Assembly (NCBI RefSeq): GCF_030546645.1 | Contig: NZ_JAUOTO010000012.1 | Location: 1 to 64,000 of the forward strand | Origin: Flavitalea plasmicola | GTDB taxonomy: Bacteria > Bacteroidota > Bacteroidia > Chitinophagales > Chitinophagaceae | DNA length: 64,000 nucleotides | Direction: 5' to 3' | In this document: positions 25,453 to 34,615 of the stretch, piece after piece | How the letters are laid out: the number at the start of each line of letters is the position of its first letter | Position numbering within the stretch: position 1 is the first letter of the stretch | Position numbers and translations under genes: made by a program | Notes under the pieces: model-generated | What the model was told of the DNA's origin: nothing | The model's database searches: none | Seen by the model: only the letters and a program-made list of their open reading frames with translations

Positions 25453-26577
25453 ATGCGCAAGATACTCTATACCACCTGCATCCTGCTGGCTTGCTACGGC
25501 ACCCGGTCATATGCGGCAAGCCCCAAACCCGCGGATTCCGCCTACACCCTCAAAGGAAAGATAGAAGGATTGGCCGATGGCTGGGTCTGGATCTATCACC
25601 GTCAGACGGAAAAGCAGATCGACTCGGCAAAAGTTAAAGGCGGCAGCTTTATCATCAAGGGCTATTCATCCGCTCCTGAATTCTGTCTCCTGGGTGTACC
25701 CGGCCCCAATAATAGAAAGGAATGGCGGCTGGGTTTCTTCCTCCAAAGCGGGGAGCTTGCCCTCACAGGTAAAAAAGATGAGATCGAAAAAGCCATCGTC
25801 AAAGGTTCCCCGGTACAGGATGAATTCCAGCAATTCAATGAGGGCCAGAAGGACCTCGACGCAGTGGACGAAAAGCTTTCGGCCATCTATAAGAAGGCCA
25901 GGATGAATGACAACAAGCAGACAATGGACAGCGTGGAAAAAGCTTCCGGCGAGCTGGAAAAGAAAAAACTGCAATATGTGAAGGAGTACGCGGCCACCCA
26001 CCCCGCCAGCTACGTCACCGCCTACTCCATATATGCCAACTATAGCTACAACCCGGAAGTACCCGTACTGGACAGCCTCTATAGAGCATTGGATCCCGCC
26101 ATCCAGGCTTCTTACTTCGGCAGGCAGATCAAGGTAGCCCTCGATGCCGCCTTGCTGACGGACATTGGTAAACCCGCCCCCGCCTTCGTGCAGAACGATG
26201 TCAATGGCAAGCCCGTGTCCCTGGCTTCCTTCAAAGGACAATATGTGCTGGTGGATTTCTGGGCCAGCTGGTGCGGCCCCTGCAGGGCGGAGAATCCCAA
26301 TGTGGTAAAAGCCTACACAACTTATCATCCTAAAGGCTTTGCCATCCTGGGCGTCTCCCTGGATGACAGCAAGGAAAAATGGCTGGCTGCTATTAAAAAA
26401 GATCAGCTGCCCTGGACACATGTCTCGGACCTGAAAGGCTGGCAGAACAGCGTGGCCGAACTTTACGGCGTGAAAGGCATTCCCACGAACTACCTGCTGG
26501 ACAAGGATGGTGTGATCATCGCCAAGAGCTTGCGGGGAGAAGAGCTGGAAAAGAAGCTGGCAGAATTACTGAAATAG
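25453..26577 (+). CDS. TlpA-like thiol-disulfide oxidoreductase with N-terminal DUF4369-like domain
   Basis: 374 residues from the ATG at 25453. A longer open frame extends into the preceding gene, but this ATG begins the signal peptide (ILYTTCILLACYGTRSYAA). Residues about 30-130 form a beta domain of the DUF4369 kind (YTLKGKIEGLADGWVWIYH), followed by a helical linker. The thioredoxin fold (about 240-374) has the active site WCGPC with C274 and C277, and the cis-proline loop GIPTNYLL. Such proteins are exported and reduce or oxidise cysteines in the periplasm, for example in cytochrome maturation or stress repair. The gene follows the beta-oxidation gene by 14 bp. Partner proteins are unknown. 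Confidence 0.92.
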   Translation: MRKILYTTCILLACYGTRSYAASPKPADSAYTLKGKIEGLADGWVWIYHRQTEKQIDSAKVKGGSFIIKGYSSAPEFCLLGVPGPNNRKEWRLGFFLQSGELALTGKKDEIEKAIVKGSPVQDEFQQFNEGQKDLDAVDEKLSAIYKKARMNDNKQTMDSVEKASGELEKKKLQYVKEYAATHPASYVTAYSIYANYSYNPEVPVLDSLYRALDPAIQASYFGRQIKVALDAALLTDIGKPAPAFVQNDVNGKPVSLASFKGQYVLVDFWASWCGPCRAENPNVVKAYTTYHPKGFAILGVSLDDSKEKWLAAIKKDQLPWTHVSDLKGWQNSVAELYGVKGIPTNYLLDKDGVIIAKSLRGEELEKKLAELLK

Positions 26578-26599
26578 AAAGGAATCCCAAACGAAGTGC

Positions 26600-27256
26600 A
26601 TGGGCGAAGCAGAATTGTATACCTCCAACCACAGAATTGTCATACGCAGTACCTTATATTTCTACGGAGAAGCCGCCGATCAGCAGTTATCCGTCCAGGT
26701 AGCTGATGAGATAGCCTTGCACTGGAACGAGCCAAAAGCACAGGTGAAGATCCGGAAAGAATGGTATGAAGTACGGTTCGAGATCGAAGGCATCTATGCT
26801 CCCGACCTCGCGCCCGCGACCGTCTGGCATAATACCAATCCCCGCCTCAACTATTTCCGGGTGGAAGAATATTCCCTGCATGATATTTCTTTTGTGGACG
26901 GTCTGGGCTCGAACACCGGCTATTTCAAAAGGGCGAACCTCCAGAACCTTTCCACCACCGCCGCTCACGAATATGGGCATACGATCGGGTTGGACCATCC
27001 CAAAGTACTCGATATCCGGGGCAAAGGCCAACCCGGTATCATGTATCCCCGGGGAACCCTGTGCGATCCTGCTTTCCAGTATGACCCTGCCGCGCCTGCC
27101 GGCGCCAAAGGCGGAACATTGAACCCCTTTACCCGCAAAGTGCTGGATACGGATATCCAGGCTTTGAAGCTTTCCCGCCTCACCTTTGATCATCACTCTT
27201 TTTCCGTTCTTGGTGAATTTTCATCCTTATATCATCAGAAGCATTTGGAAAGTTGA
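26600..27256 (+). CDS. Metzincin-type zinc metalloprotease, no signal peptide
   Basis: 218 residues. The zinc site HEYGHTIGLDH gives ligands H123, H127 and H133 with catalytic E124, the HExxHxxGxxH signature of metzincins. A Met-turn candidate, GIMYPRGT (M148), lies 15 residues downstream, as expected for this group. The N-terminal part begins MGEAELYTSNHRIVIRSTLYFYG with no hydrophobic leader, so export is not evident. It follows the thioredoxin gene by 22 bp and precedes an ABC transporter by 37 bp, so leaderless export by that transporter is conceivable but unproven. The substrate is unknown. Matrixin and M10-like proteases are the nearest relatives I can name. Confidence 0.82.
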   Translation: MGEAELYTSNHRIVIRSTLYFYGEAADQQLSVQVADEIALHWNEPKAQVKIRKEWYEVRFEIEGIYAPDLAPATVWHNTNPRLNYFRVEEYSLHDISFVDGLGSNTGYFKRANLQNLSTTAAHEYGHTIGLDHPKVLDIRGKGQPGIMYPRGTLCDPAFQYDPAAPAGAKGGTLNPFTRKVLDTDIQALKLSRLTFDHHSFSVLGEFSSLYHQKHLES

Positions 27257-27293
27257 AGGGAATGGCTATCTTACCTGGCTATAACCTATCACC

Positions 27294-28190
27294 GTGAGCA
27301 GCATCCTTTCCATCCAGTCCGTTACAAAATCATACGGCCCCGTCCGGGCCTTGCACCAGGTGTCCTTCGACGTGCCGCCCGGATCCGTTTTCGGGGTGCT
27401 CGGTCCCAACGGCAGCGGCAAGACCACTTTGCTCGGTATTGTCATGGATGTGCTGAAAGCGAACAGCGGCAGCTATTCCTGGTTCGGCGAGCCGCCTTCC
27501 GAAAAACAGCGGCGGCAGATAGGGACATTACTGGAGACGCCGAATTTTTACCACTACCTCTCGGGAGAAAAGAACCTGCAGGTCGCCGCCGCCATCAAGG
27601 GCAGGGGCCAGGACGATATACCCCGCGTACTGCAAATGGTAAAGCTCAGCGACAGAAAGGCCTCCAAATTCAATACGTATTCCCTGGGGATGAAGCAGCG
27701 CCTGGCCATTGCCTCCGCCCTGCTGGGCAACCCCTCCGTCCTCGTGTTTGACGAACCCACCAATGGCCTGGACCCCGTCGGCATCGCCCAGATAAGGGAG
27801 CTGATCCGCGACCTTTCCAAAGAAGGCAAGACCATCATTCTGGCCAGCCACCTGCTGGATGAAGTGGAAAAAGTCTGTACGCATGTGGCCATCCTTCAGA
27901 AAGGACAATTGCTGATGGCCGGCGACGTCAATGAAGTGCTGACGAATGAGGACTTTGTCGAGCTGGGCACAGAGGGCGGCAGCCTGGAACAACTGCGGTC
28001 CGCCCTGGCCAGTCTCACCGGCGTCCGGCACCTGAAAGAACAGGAAGGCCATCTGCAGCTCTTCTTTGAGAACGGGTCCATACCCCTGTCGGAGATCAAC
28101 CGGCATTGCTTTCAGCAAGGCGTGGTATTGAATCACCTGCAGCTGCGCAAGAAAAGCCTCGAATCGAAATTCATGGAACTGACAAAATAA
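27294..28190 (+). CDS. ABC-2 type transporter, ATP-binding subunit
   Basis: 298 residues, starting with GTG at 27294, directly before the conserved first strand (SILSIQSVTKSYG). Walker A is GPNGSGKTTLL, the Q-loop region is TLLETPNFYHYLSGEKN, the ABC signature is YSLGMKQRLAIASALL, and Walker B is VLVFDEPTNGLDPVGI, with a switch His in LASHLLDE. It hydrolyses ATP to drive the membrane subunit encoded 5 bp downstream. The C-terminal 80 residues are the extension usual in CcmA/NatA-like exporters. Substrate not evident; the adjacent protease gene is a candidate link. Confidence 0.94.
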   Translation: MSSILSIQSVTKSYGPVRALHQVSFDVPPGSVFGVLGPNGSGKTTLLGIVMDVLKANSGSYSWFGEPPSEKQRRQIGTLLETPNFYHYLSGEKNLQVAAAIKGRGQDDIPRVLQMVKLSDRKASKFNTYSLGMKQRLAIASALLGNPSVLVFDEPTNGLDPVGIAQIRELIRDLSKEGKTIILASHLLDEVEKVCTHVAILQKGQLLMAGDVNEVLTNEDFVELGTEGGSLEQLRSALASLTGVRHLKEQEGHLQLFFENGSIPLSEINRHCFQQGVVLNHLQLRKKSLESKFMELTK

Positions 28191-28195
28191 TCTAT

Positions 28196-28999
28196 ATGCT
28201 CTCCTTGCTCAAAGTGGAATGGATGAAGGTAAAGAACTATCGTACGTTCTGGATCCTGCTGGCTATTACAGTGGTCAGCATTCCCGGCATCAGCTACATG
28301 CTGTACGATATTATGGACAACAGCTTCCCCAAGTCCAAAGGGGCCACGATGATCCTGGGCAGCCCTTTCGCCTTCCCGGACGTTTGGCAGACGGTCACCT
28401 GGAATTCCAGCCTGCTGTTCATTATCCCCGCCCTGCTCATCATTACCCTTACCACCAACGAATTTACTTTTAAGACCCACCGGCAGAATGTCATCGACGG
28501 CTGGAGCAGACAACAATTCATCAGTGTTAAGCTGTTCGAGATCGTATTGCTGTCCGTGCTGTGCACGATCATCGTCCTGCTCACCGTCCTGGGCTTCGGG
28601 TACTTCGGAAATAAAGTGCAGGCAGGCATTTCCGTATTGCAGAACAGCCGGTTTATCTTATTTTATTTCGTTGAGATGATGACCTATTCCATGATCGCCT
28701 TCCTGCTAAGCATCCTGATCAAACGGGCCGGACTCTCCATCGGCATCTTCCTCATCTATATGCTGGTGGAACAGATCGCCGTCGGCTTCCTGCGCGTCAA
28801 ATTAAAATTCCAGGGAGCGAACTATCTGCCTGAGGAAGTGGCGGACAGGCTCATCCCATTCCCTTACGCCAAAGCCCTGCTGGCCCGTGACACGCCTCAA
28901 TGGGAGCACCTCATTCCGTCCCTCCTGATCGTAGCCTTCCTCTATCTGATGCTGTACGGAGGTTTCACGGCAAGACGTTTCCTGAAAAGCGATCTCTAG
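28196..28999 (+). CDS. ABC-2 type transporter, permease subunit
   Basis: 267 residues from the ATG at 28196. A 30-codon in-frame extension would overlap the ATPase gene and lacks membrane character, so it was rejected. About six hydrophobic segments are visible, including YRTFWILLAITVVSIPGISYML, LLFIIPALLIITLTT, IVLLSVLCTIIVLLTVLGFGYF, AFLLSILIKRAGLSIGIFLIYM and LLIVAFLYLMLYGGF. The pattern matches ABC-2 permeases that export drugs, lipids, peptides or polymers. It forms an operon with the ATPase, 5 bp apart. The last four bases overlap the convergent epimerase gene. Confidence 0.9.
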   Translation: MLSLLKVEWMKVKNYRTFWILLAITVVSIPGISYMLYDIMDNSFPKSKGATMILGSPFAFPDVWQTVTWNSSLLFIIPALLIITLTTNEFTFKTHRQNVIDGWSRQQFISVKLFEIVLLSVLCTIIVLLTVLGFGYFGNKVQAGISVLQNSRFILFYFVEMMTYSMIAFLLSILIKRAGLSIGIFLIYMLVEQIAVGFLRVKLKFQGANYLPEEVADRLIPFPYAKALLARDTPQWEHLIPSLLIVAFLYLMLYGGFTARRFLKSDL

Positions 29000-29937
29000 G
29001 ACTGGCGCCCCAACAAATGGTCCAATGCACTTTGAATGGAAGGATACAGGAACTGAAATCCCGTCTGCCGCGTCTTTTCGACGCTGACCGTAGCGCTTTT
29101 CAACACTTCGACACTTAGCTCCCCCACCACGATCTTCAGCAGGAAAGAAGGTACATAGACGGGCACATAGTACCTGCCTTTCACCCGCCTGGCCAGCTCG
29201 ATGGTCAGCGTTCGGTTATCCACCGGCTGCGGAGCCACTGCATTGTATACACCCGTCATGGTCTTATCTTCCGCCGCCTGCAGGAACAGGCGACAGAGAT
29301 CATCCACATGTATCCAGCTCATCACCTGCTTTCCGCTGCCTAGGATGGCCGCCACACCCAGCTTCACAGGTCGCCGGAATTCCGCCAGGGCCCCGCCCTT
29401 GTCACTGAGGACGAGCCCGATGCGAAAGATCGTCAATCGTTTACCCATTGATGTTACAGGTGCAATGGACCCCTCCCATAGCCGGCAGGTCTCGCCGAGG
29501 AAATCTTCGTCCACGGGATCGGTCTCCACAAAAGGACGGGGATTGGGGATAACAGGATCGGGACCATACCAGCCAATGCCCGAAGCGCTGATCACGGCCT
29601 GCACTTTATTGGGTATCTCCCTTAATGCTTTTACCACCAGGGCACTGCTGCGCGTACGGCTCTCCACGATCTCCTTCTTCCGGCGGGCCGTCCACCGCTT
29701 GTCAGCCACTCCCGCCCCCGCCAGGTGTATGATGAAATCCGCCGCACGGACAGCCTCGGGATCGATGATCTCCTTGTAAGGATCCCAGTGGGCTCTGCGG
29801 ATGGACGGGATGGCAGGATCACCTGGCGGAGAGCCCCTACGCGAAAGGAGTATGACCTGGTGGCCTCTCTCTACCAGCATCCTGCTGAGCGCCGTGCCGA
29901 TCATACCCGTACCGCCCGTGATAAGGAATGTAGACAT
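28996..29937 (-). CDS. TIGR01777-family NAD(P)-dependent epimerase/dehydratase-like protein
   Basis: 313 residues. The dinucleotide-binding motif is FLITGGTGMIGTALSRML at the N-terminus. The family features DFIIHLAGAGVADKRWTARRKKEI and ISASGIGWYGPDP, and the C-terminal DUF1731-like part (VPSFLLKIVVGELSVEVLKSATV), identify the YfcH/SulA-like group. The usual catalytic Tyr-Lys pair of extended short-chain dehydrogenases is replaced, as is normal for this family, and its reaction is not known. Cytoplasmic. It is convergent with the ABC permease (4-bp overlap). Confidence 0.9.
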   Translation of the reverse strand: MSTFLITGGTGMIGTALSRMLVERGHQVILLSRRGSPPGDPAIPSIRRAHWDPYKEIIDPEAVRAADFIIHLAGAGVADKRWTARRKKEIVESRTRSSALVVKALREIPNKVQAVISASGIGWYGPDPVIPNPRPFVETDPVDEDFLGETCRLWEGSIAPVTSMGKRLTIFRIGLVLSDKGGALAEFRRPVKLGVAAILGSGKQVMSWIHVDDLCRLFLQAAEDKTMTGVYNAVAPQPVDNRTLTIELARRVKGRYYVPVYVPSFLLKIVVGELSVEVLKSATVSVEKTRQTGFQFLYPSIQSALDHLLGRQS

Positions 29938-29997
29938 ATATGGTCCGGTTTATAATTATGTAATTTACCTATTAAATTTTTAGTCCCTCCGGGAAGT

Positions 29998-30025
29998 AAA
30001 AATCCCCCCGGAGAACCAGGGGGAA
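29998..30025 (-). terminator. Terminator of the dcw cluster, downstream of ftsZ
   Basis: On the minus strand CCCCCTGG pairs with CCGGGGGG around a TTCT loop (one wobble pair), followed by ATTTTTAC. It starts about 48 bp after the ftsZ stop codon and is the only strong terminator I see in this cluster. Confidence 0.85.
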
Positions 30026-30072
30026 TAAAACAACTAAAAACAAACTATGATGAATGAATTGTAACCCGATTT

Positions 30073-32016
30073 TCAGTCCGGACGTTTCCCGTCCAGAAAG
30101 GTATTGATCGTACTGATCTCCGTATTGTTATTCTCATCCGTCTTTACTTCATAATTGCTGTAGAAATTCTCCACATTGGAGATAGTGTTGTACAGCTCTA
30201 AATTACGGCGGATGTACGCCGGCACAGTTTCAAACTCATTATTCGGATCGGCAGCATTGATGTTGAACGACAAGTTGCGCAACTTGTTTATCCGTTCGGC
30301 TGCCCTGCGTTTGGGATCATCCGTATCGTCCTGCGTTGCAGGCTCCTCTGCGGGTGAGTTCGGCACCGAAAGCGAGTGAGTTTGGTAGGCCCCAGGCTCA
30401 TCCGCCGCTGGACTGTTATCTCTGAACACGAGTTGCATTTCGGGAGCGTTTTCATCTTCTTTTGACGGATCTGGTACAGTCGTGTTCCGGATAGGTTCCT
30501 TTACAGGTGTGTTGTGTTCCGGCATAGCCTTCGGAAAACCTTCGGCCGCCGACGAGGGGTTGGATTGTCTGTCTGCACGTGGCTCTTCTGCATAGATATT
30601 GGATGGCCTTGCAAGGTATCCTCCGGACGCTGCAGACGACGGAGAACTTTTTGCGGTACTTGCTGTGTGCTGCACCTTGATATTTTCCACCGGAGCAGGC
30701 CCCGGTTCAGGCGAAAGTACCCATTCTATTCTGGTGGTATCTTCATTTTTTTCCACTGGTTTGTCCACATTGGACACCCCTTCTTCCTTCCAGATGCTCA
30801 CTTCCTCCCGGGCAGCCCCTGCAGGCAGCACAGGCGGCTCCGGTTCCAGCGTCATGTCCACCAGCTTCGGGAGCAGGGCATCAGGTAGAGGAGCGTGCAC
30901 AGGTTGCTCCTCTACTGACGGATCCTTTACAGTGGTAAGGACAGGCCGCTTCTCCAGCGTCTGTTCAGCTTCGGGTTGCCCAAGGGTCATGACGATCTTA
31001 TCTTCTTTCTTAGGAGCGGGTTTTGCATCAGCCGCCTTTGTAAAGGGATCTCTATGCTCAAAGCCTGTGGCAATCAGCGTAATGCCAAGGCTCGCGCCCA
31101 GGGTATTGTCATAGCCAAGACCCATGATCACATCCGTATGCTCCCCTGCCTGGCTGAGCAGGTAGTTCTGGATGATCTCTACTTCATCCATGGTGAACTC
31201 GTGCTCGCCTTCGGCGGAATTGATGTTGATGAGGATCCATTTGGCGCCCCGGATATCGTTGTCATTGAGAAGGGGTGAGCTCAGCGCCTCTTCGATCGCC
31301 TTCTGTGCGCGGTTCTCACCTTTGGTTGCCGCACTTCCTAATATCGCTACACCGCCGTTGCGCATGACGGTGCAAACGTCCGCAAAGTCGACATTGATCT
31401 GGCCGGTGCTGTTGATCACATCCGTGATACATTTTGCAGCCGTCGCCAGCACGTTGTCCGCTTTCGCAAAAGCCTCTTTCATCTTCAGGTTACCGAATTG
31501 ATGACGCAGCTTGTCGTTGCTGATCACCAGCAGGGTGTCCACGTACTGCTTCATCACCCGGATACCTTCCTCGGCCTGCAGCTGCCGTTTCTTCCCTTCA
31601 TAGGAGAAAGGCGTAGTGATGATCCCCACCGTGAGGATACCAAGGTCCTTACAGATCTTCGAGATGATAGGCGCGCCTCCTGTACCCGTGCCGCCGCCCA
31701 TGCCGGCCGTGATGAAGGCCATCTTGGTATTTACCTCGAGGATATTTTTGATCTCCTCCAGACTCTCTTCCGTCGCCTGTCTACCGATGTCCGGGTTCGC
31801 GCCCGCACCCAATCCCTGTGTCAGGTGAGGTCCCAGCTGCACTTTATTGGGAACTTTACTCGTCGCGATAGCCTGGGCATCCGTATTACAAATGATGAAA
31901 TTTACCCCCTCTATGTTCTGGCTGAACATATGATTCACAGCATTGCTGCCACCACCACCCACACCAATGACTTTGATGATGGATGATTTTTCTTTCGGTA
32001 GATCAAAATGGATCAT
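30073..32016 (-). CDS. ftsZ: Cell division GTPase FtsZ
   Basis: 647 residues, much longer than the 380 of E. coli because of a long acidic, proline-rich tail. The GTPase and polymerisation core covers about 1-320: IKVIGVGGGGSNAVNHM at the N-terminus, the tubulin signature GGGTGTGGAP (about 105-114) and NTDAQAIATSKV. The tail (about 330-590) is low in complexity. The conserved Bacteroidota motif VPAYIRRNLELYN comes near 600, a likely site for FtsA and other tethers. FtsZ assembles the cytokinetic ring on the inner membrane. It is the last gene of the cluster, 40 bp after ftsA, with a terminator behind it. Confidence 0.98.
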   Translation of the reverse strand: MIHFDLPKEKSSIIKVIGVGGGGSNAVNHMFSQNIEGVNFIICNTDAQAIATSKVPNKVQLGPHLTQGLGAGANPDIGRQATEESLEEIKNILEVNTKMAFITAGMGGGTGTGGAPIISKICKDLGILTVGIITTPFSYEGKKRQLQAEEGIRVMKQYVDTLLVISNDKLRHQFGNLKMKEAFAKADNVLATAAKCITDVINSTGQINVDFADVCTVMRNGGVAILGSAATKGENRAQKAIEEALSSPLLNDNDIRGAKWILININSAEGEHEFTMDEVEIIQNYLLSQAGEHTDVIMGLGYDNTLGASLGITLIATGFEHRDPFTKAADAKPAPKKEDKIVMTLGQPEAEQTLEKRPVLTTVKDPSVEEQPVHAPLPDALLPKLVDMTLEPEPPVLPAGAAREEVSIWKEEGVSNVDKPVEKNEDTTRIEWVLSPEPGPAPVENIKVQHTASTAKSSPSSAASGGYLARPSNIYAEEPRADRQSNPSSAAEGFPKAMPEHNTPVKEPIRNTTVPDPSKEDENAPEMQLVFRDNSPAADEPGAYQTHSLSVPNSPAEEPATQDDTDDPKRRAAERINKLRNLSFNINAADPNNEFETVPAYIRRNLELYNTISNVENFYSNYEVKTDENNNTEISTINTFLDGKRPD

Positions 32017-32056
32017 AACTATAAATGTTTACTACAAAAAACAAAATTGATTATTA

Positions 32057-33445
32057 CTACAGAGCATGATCTTCCTCTTCCTTGAAGAGATCGATGATGC
32101 CGTCCTTGAATTTTCCCCAGAAATCCTTCATCCCTTTCCTGTTGCGGACCTTTTCCTGTTGCAGCAGCTCTCTGTCCTGCGCCGTCCGTACTTCCTCCTC
32201 TTCCTCCTGAACGCCCATTTTCCGCAGGTTGTCCGGTACTTCCATCCTCCGGAACCCTTTATCGAATTGCTTGCGGTTGTGCTCGTAATCGCTGTAGCCT
32301 TTCAGGATAAGCCCGATACACGTGGAATAAGTAGGCTTGGCCAGCTCTTCGATATGCCCCGCCGCCAGGTGCTCCGTGGGATAGCCGATACGGGCGTTCA
32401 GCCCCGTCACATATTCCGTCAGCTGGATGAGATGCCGGAGCTGCGATCCTCCGCCCGTCATGACGATGCCGCCATTGAGCGCTCTGCTATCGAGCCCCAC
32501 CTGCTTCAGGTGATACGTGACGAAGTCCATGATCTCGCTCATCCGCGCCTGGATGATGTTGGCCAGGTTCTTCACGCTGATCTCCTTGGCGGGCATGCCG
32601 CGAAGGCCGGGTATAGTGATAAAAGCATTGGCCTTCGCCTCATTGGAAAGAGCGGAACCGAACTGCACCTTCATCTGCTCGGCCTGCGTCTTCAATACGC
32701 CCAGGCCCGTCTTGATGTCATTGGTGATGTTCTCACCGCCGAAAGGGATCACGGCCGTATGCTTCAGGATGCCTTCGTAGAACACGGCCAGGTCCGTCGT
32801 TCCGCCGCCGATGTCCACAATGGCGACGCCCGCTTCCAGGTCCTCCTGACCCATCACCGCGGCCGCGGAAGCCAGCGGCTGAAGGACCAGGTCCTTCGTA
32901 AGGAGATTACTCTTCTCCACGGCACGGTTGATATTACGAATCGCATTCTTATCGCCCGTAATGATATGGAAGTTGGCGCCCACCTTCACACCGCCATAAC
33001 CAATGGGGTTGGGAATGTTCTGGAAATTGTCGACCGTAAACTCCTGCGGTATCACATCGATGATCTGGTCGCCCGCGGGAATATAGGTCTTATACTGATC
33101 GGCTATCAGCTGGTCGATCTCCCGGCGGGTGATCTCGTCATCCGTATTCTGCCGGACGATGTCGCCCCTCGTCTGAAGGCTCTTGATATGATGCCCGGCA
33201 ATGCCTACGTATACCTCCGAGATCTCCAGGTTGGGGTTGGAAGCATAACAGTTGTCCAGGGCCATCTGGATGGCCTTGATCGTCTCGTCTATATTCAGCA
33301 CCTGTCCATGCTTGACCCCATTGGAGTTGGCGCGGCCAAAGCCTAGTATCTCCAGTTTACCGTACTCGTTCTTACGGCCCGCTATGGCAGCGATCTTTGT
33401 CGTCCCAATATCGAGTCCGACAATTATTGGTTGCTCAAGATTCAT
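32057..33445 (-). CDS. ftsA: Cell division protein FtsA
   Basis: 462 residues. An actin-fold ATPase that anchors FtsZ to the membrane. Visible motifs are VGLDIGTTKIAAIAG (phosphate 1), AGVAIVDIGGGTTDLAVF (phosphate 2) and GGIVMTGGGSQLRHL (adenosine). The 1C subdomain lies between about 85 and 165 (VYVGIAGHHIKS). The C-terminal end has charged segments followed by KDFWGKFKDGIIDLFKEEED, an amphipathic helix fit for membrane binding. It lies between ftsQ (45 bp) and ftsZ (40 bp), the usual order. Confidence 0.97.
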   Translation of the reverse strand: MNLEQPIIVGLDIGTTKIAAIAGRKNEYGKLEILGFGRANSNGVKHGQVLNIDETIKAIQMALDNCYASNPNLEISEVYVGIAGHHIKSLQTRGDIVRQNTDDEITRREIDQLIADQYKTYIPAGDQIIDVIPQEFTVDNFQNIPNPIGYGGVKVGANFHIITGDKNAIRNINRAVEKSNLLTKDLVLQPLASAAAVMGQEDLEAGVAIVDIGGGTTDLAVFYEGILKHTAVIPFGGENITNDIKTGLGVLKTQAEQMKVQFGSALSNEAKANAFITIPGLRGMPAKEISVKNLANIIQARMSEIMDFVTYHLKQVGLDSRALNGGIVMTGGGSQLRHLIQLTEYVTGLNARIGYPTEHLAAGHIEELAKPTYSTCIGLILKGYSDYEHNRKQFDKGFRRMEVPDNLRKMGVQEEEEEVRTAQDRELLQQEKVRNRKGMKDFWGKFKDGIIDLFKEEEDHAL

Positions 33446-33490
33446 AAGTTTAGTTTATTTTTTTCAGTTGTTTTTTAATAGTTAATGGGT

Positions 33491-34510
33491 TTATTTATGG
33501 GGTTTATTGTTTGGCATGATCGCTCTCGGCCTGGGCTGGGCTGCTCCCCGCGCACTATCTCCTCCCGCAGGGATCAGATCGTAATTGGTCAGCGTCTGCT
33601 CTGTCAGAACAGGCCTTTCCAACGGACGCATATCCCGCTGATGGATCGTATCTGACTGCAATTGCTGCGCCGCATGGATCATCGCCCGGATATTCCTCAT
33701 CCCCTGTATCGAATCCTGGCGGCTGCCTTCACTGCCCTTCCTTGTGCCGATCACCTGTCCCGCATAAGCTACGTCCACCCGGGAATATTTGTCAAAGCCC
33801 GTCTGGCTCATCACCTGCTTATAAAACACGAACAGGCGGTGGAATTTTGCCTGGTAATCGCTGCCATCACCAAACCCGATGAGATGGTTGCCGATCGTCG
33901 GGACCAGCTCGAAATTCTTCTCGGGCGTAATGTCCAGCTGCGCGATCTGCGCCATCCAGAACGAATCGCTGCGGATGAACGCGCTCAGCTGACGGATCTG
34001 CACGGTCAGCAGGCTGTCCTCTCCGCGGATCCTGATCCTGGGGGCAGGGTAGCCGGTGAACACAGGCAGCCTGGTCGTCAGCTTGTCGGACAGCGGCAAT
34101 TGCACCCCGCTGCTGTCGATGTAAAAGCTATTCCCCTCTTGGGTAAACACCCTGGCGACGGGCTCCCGCTCAGTGACATTCACCCGCAGGATCCCGTTGT
34201 TGTCAAAGAACAATTGCGCATCCTTTATCCAGACATTTTTCTCCAGCACAGCCTCCATGCGGCGAAGATCAAAGGTGGCCGTTGGCTTGTTCTGCACTTT
34301 ACCGGCGCCCGCACTGGTCAGCAGGTCCAATATCTGTTTCTTGTCGATGAACAACGTGCCCGCACCGCCCGCAATATCGATCCTGTATCCCTTGCAAACC
34401 TTGTTGTTCCTGTAACCGATGGCAGCCACCAATAACACCAGCACGCCGGCGCCCACGGTGCACCACAACGCGATGAAAAAGATCCTCCTGATATTTATTT
34501 TAACAGCCAT
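33491..34510 (-). CDS. ftsQ: Cell division protein FtsQ/DivIB
   Basis: 339 residues from the ATG at 34510 (MAVKINIRRIFFIALW); an in-frame extension to 34564 is not conserved-looking. One membrane segment (IFFIALWCTVGAGVLVLLVAAIGY) is followed by a periplasmic POTRA-like region (IDKKQILDLLTSAG) and the FtsQ beta domain (VWIKDAQLFFDNNGILRVNVTEREPVARVF). It links early and late divisome proteins in the periplasm. Its position between murC and ftsA supports the call, since FtsQ diverges fast. The C-terminal 60 residues are polar and probably disordered. A 105-bp gap separates it from murC. Confidence 0.92.
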   Translation of the reverse strand: MAVKINIRRIFFIALWCTVGAGVLVLLVAAIGYRNNKVCKGYRIDIAGGAGTLFIDKKQILDLLTSAGAGKVQNKPTATFDLRRMEAVLEKNVWIKDAQLFFDNNGILRVNVTEREPVARVFTQEGNSFYIDSSGVQLPLSDKLTTRLPVFTGYPAPRIRIRGEDSLLTVQIRQLSAFIRSDSFWMAQIAQLDITPEKNFELVPTIGNHLIGFGDGSDYQAKFHRLFVFYKQVMSQTGFDKYSRVDVAYAGQVIGTRKGSEGSRQDSIQGMRNIRAMIHAAQQLQSDTIHQRDMRPLERPVLTEQTLTNYDLIPAGGDSARGAAQPRPRAIMPNNKPHK

Positions 34511-34615
34511 TTGAATTTCTTTGAGACCCGCCCGACGACCTGGCGGACCGTCAGACGGGTACAAAAGTGTCCGGGTAGATAATTCCCGTGCACGATCAGA
34601 TCCTATTGTCTTCTA

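Noticed and set aside
32066-33346. 426-codon open frame on the plus strand opposite ftsA
   Set aside because: It lies wholly antisense to the clearly conserved ftsA and its translation has no recognisable domain; it is a by-product of the codon use of the real gene.
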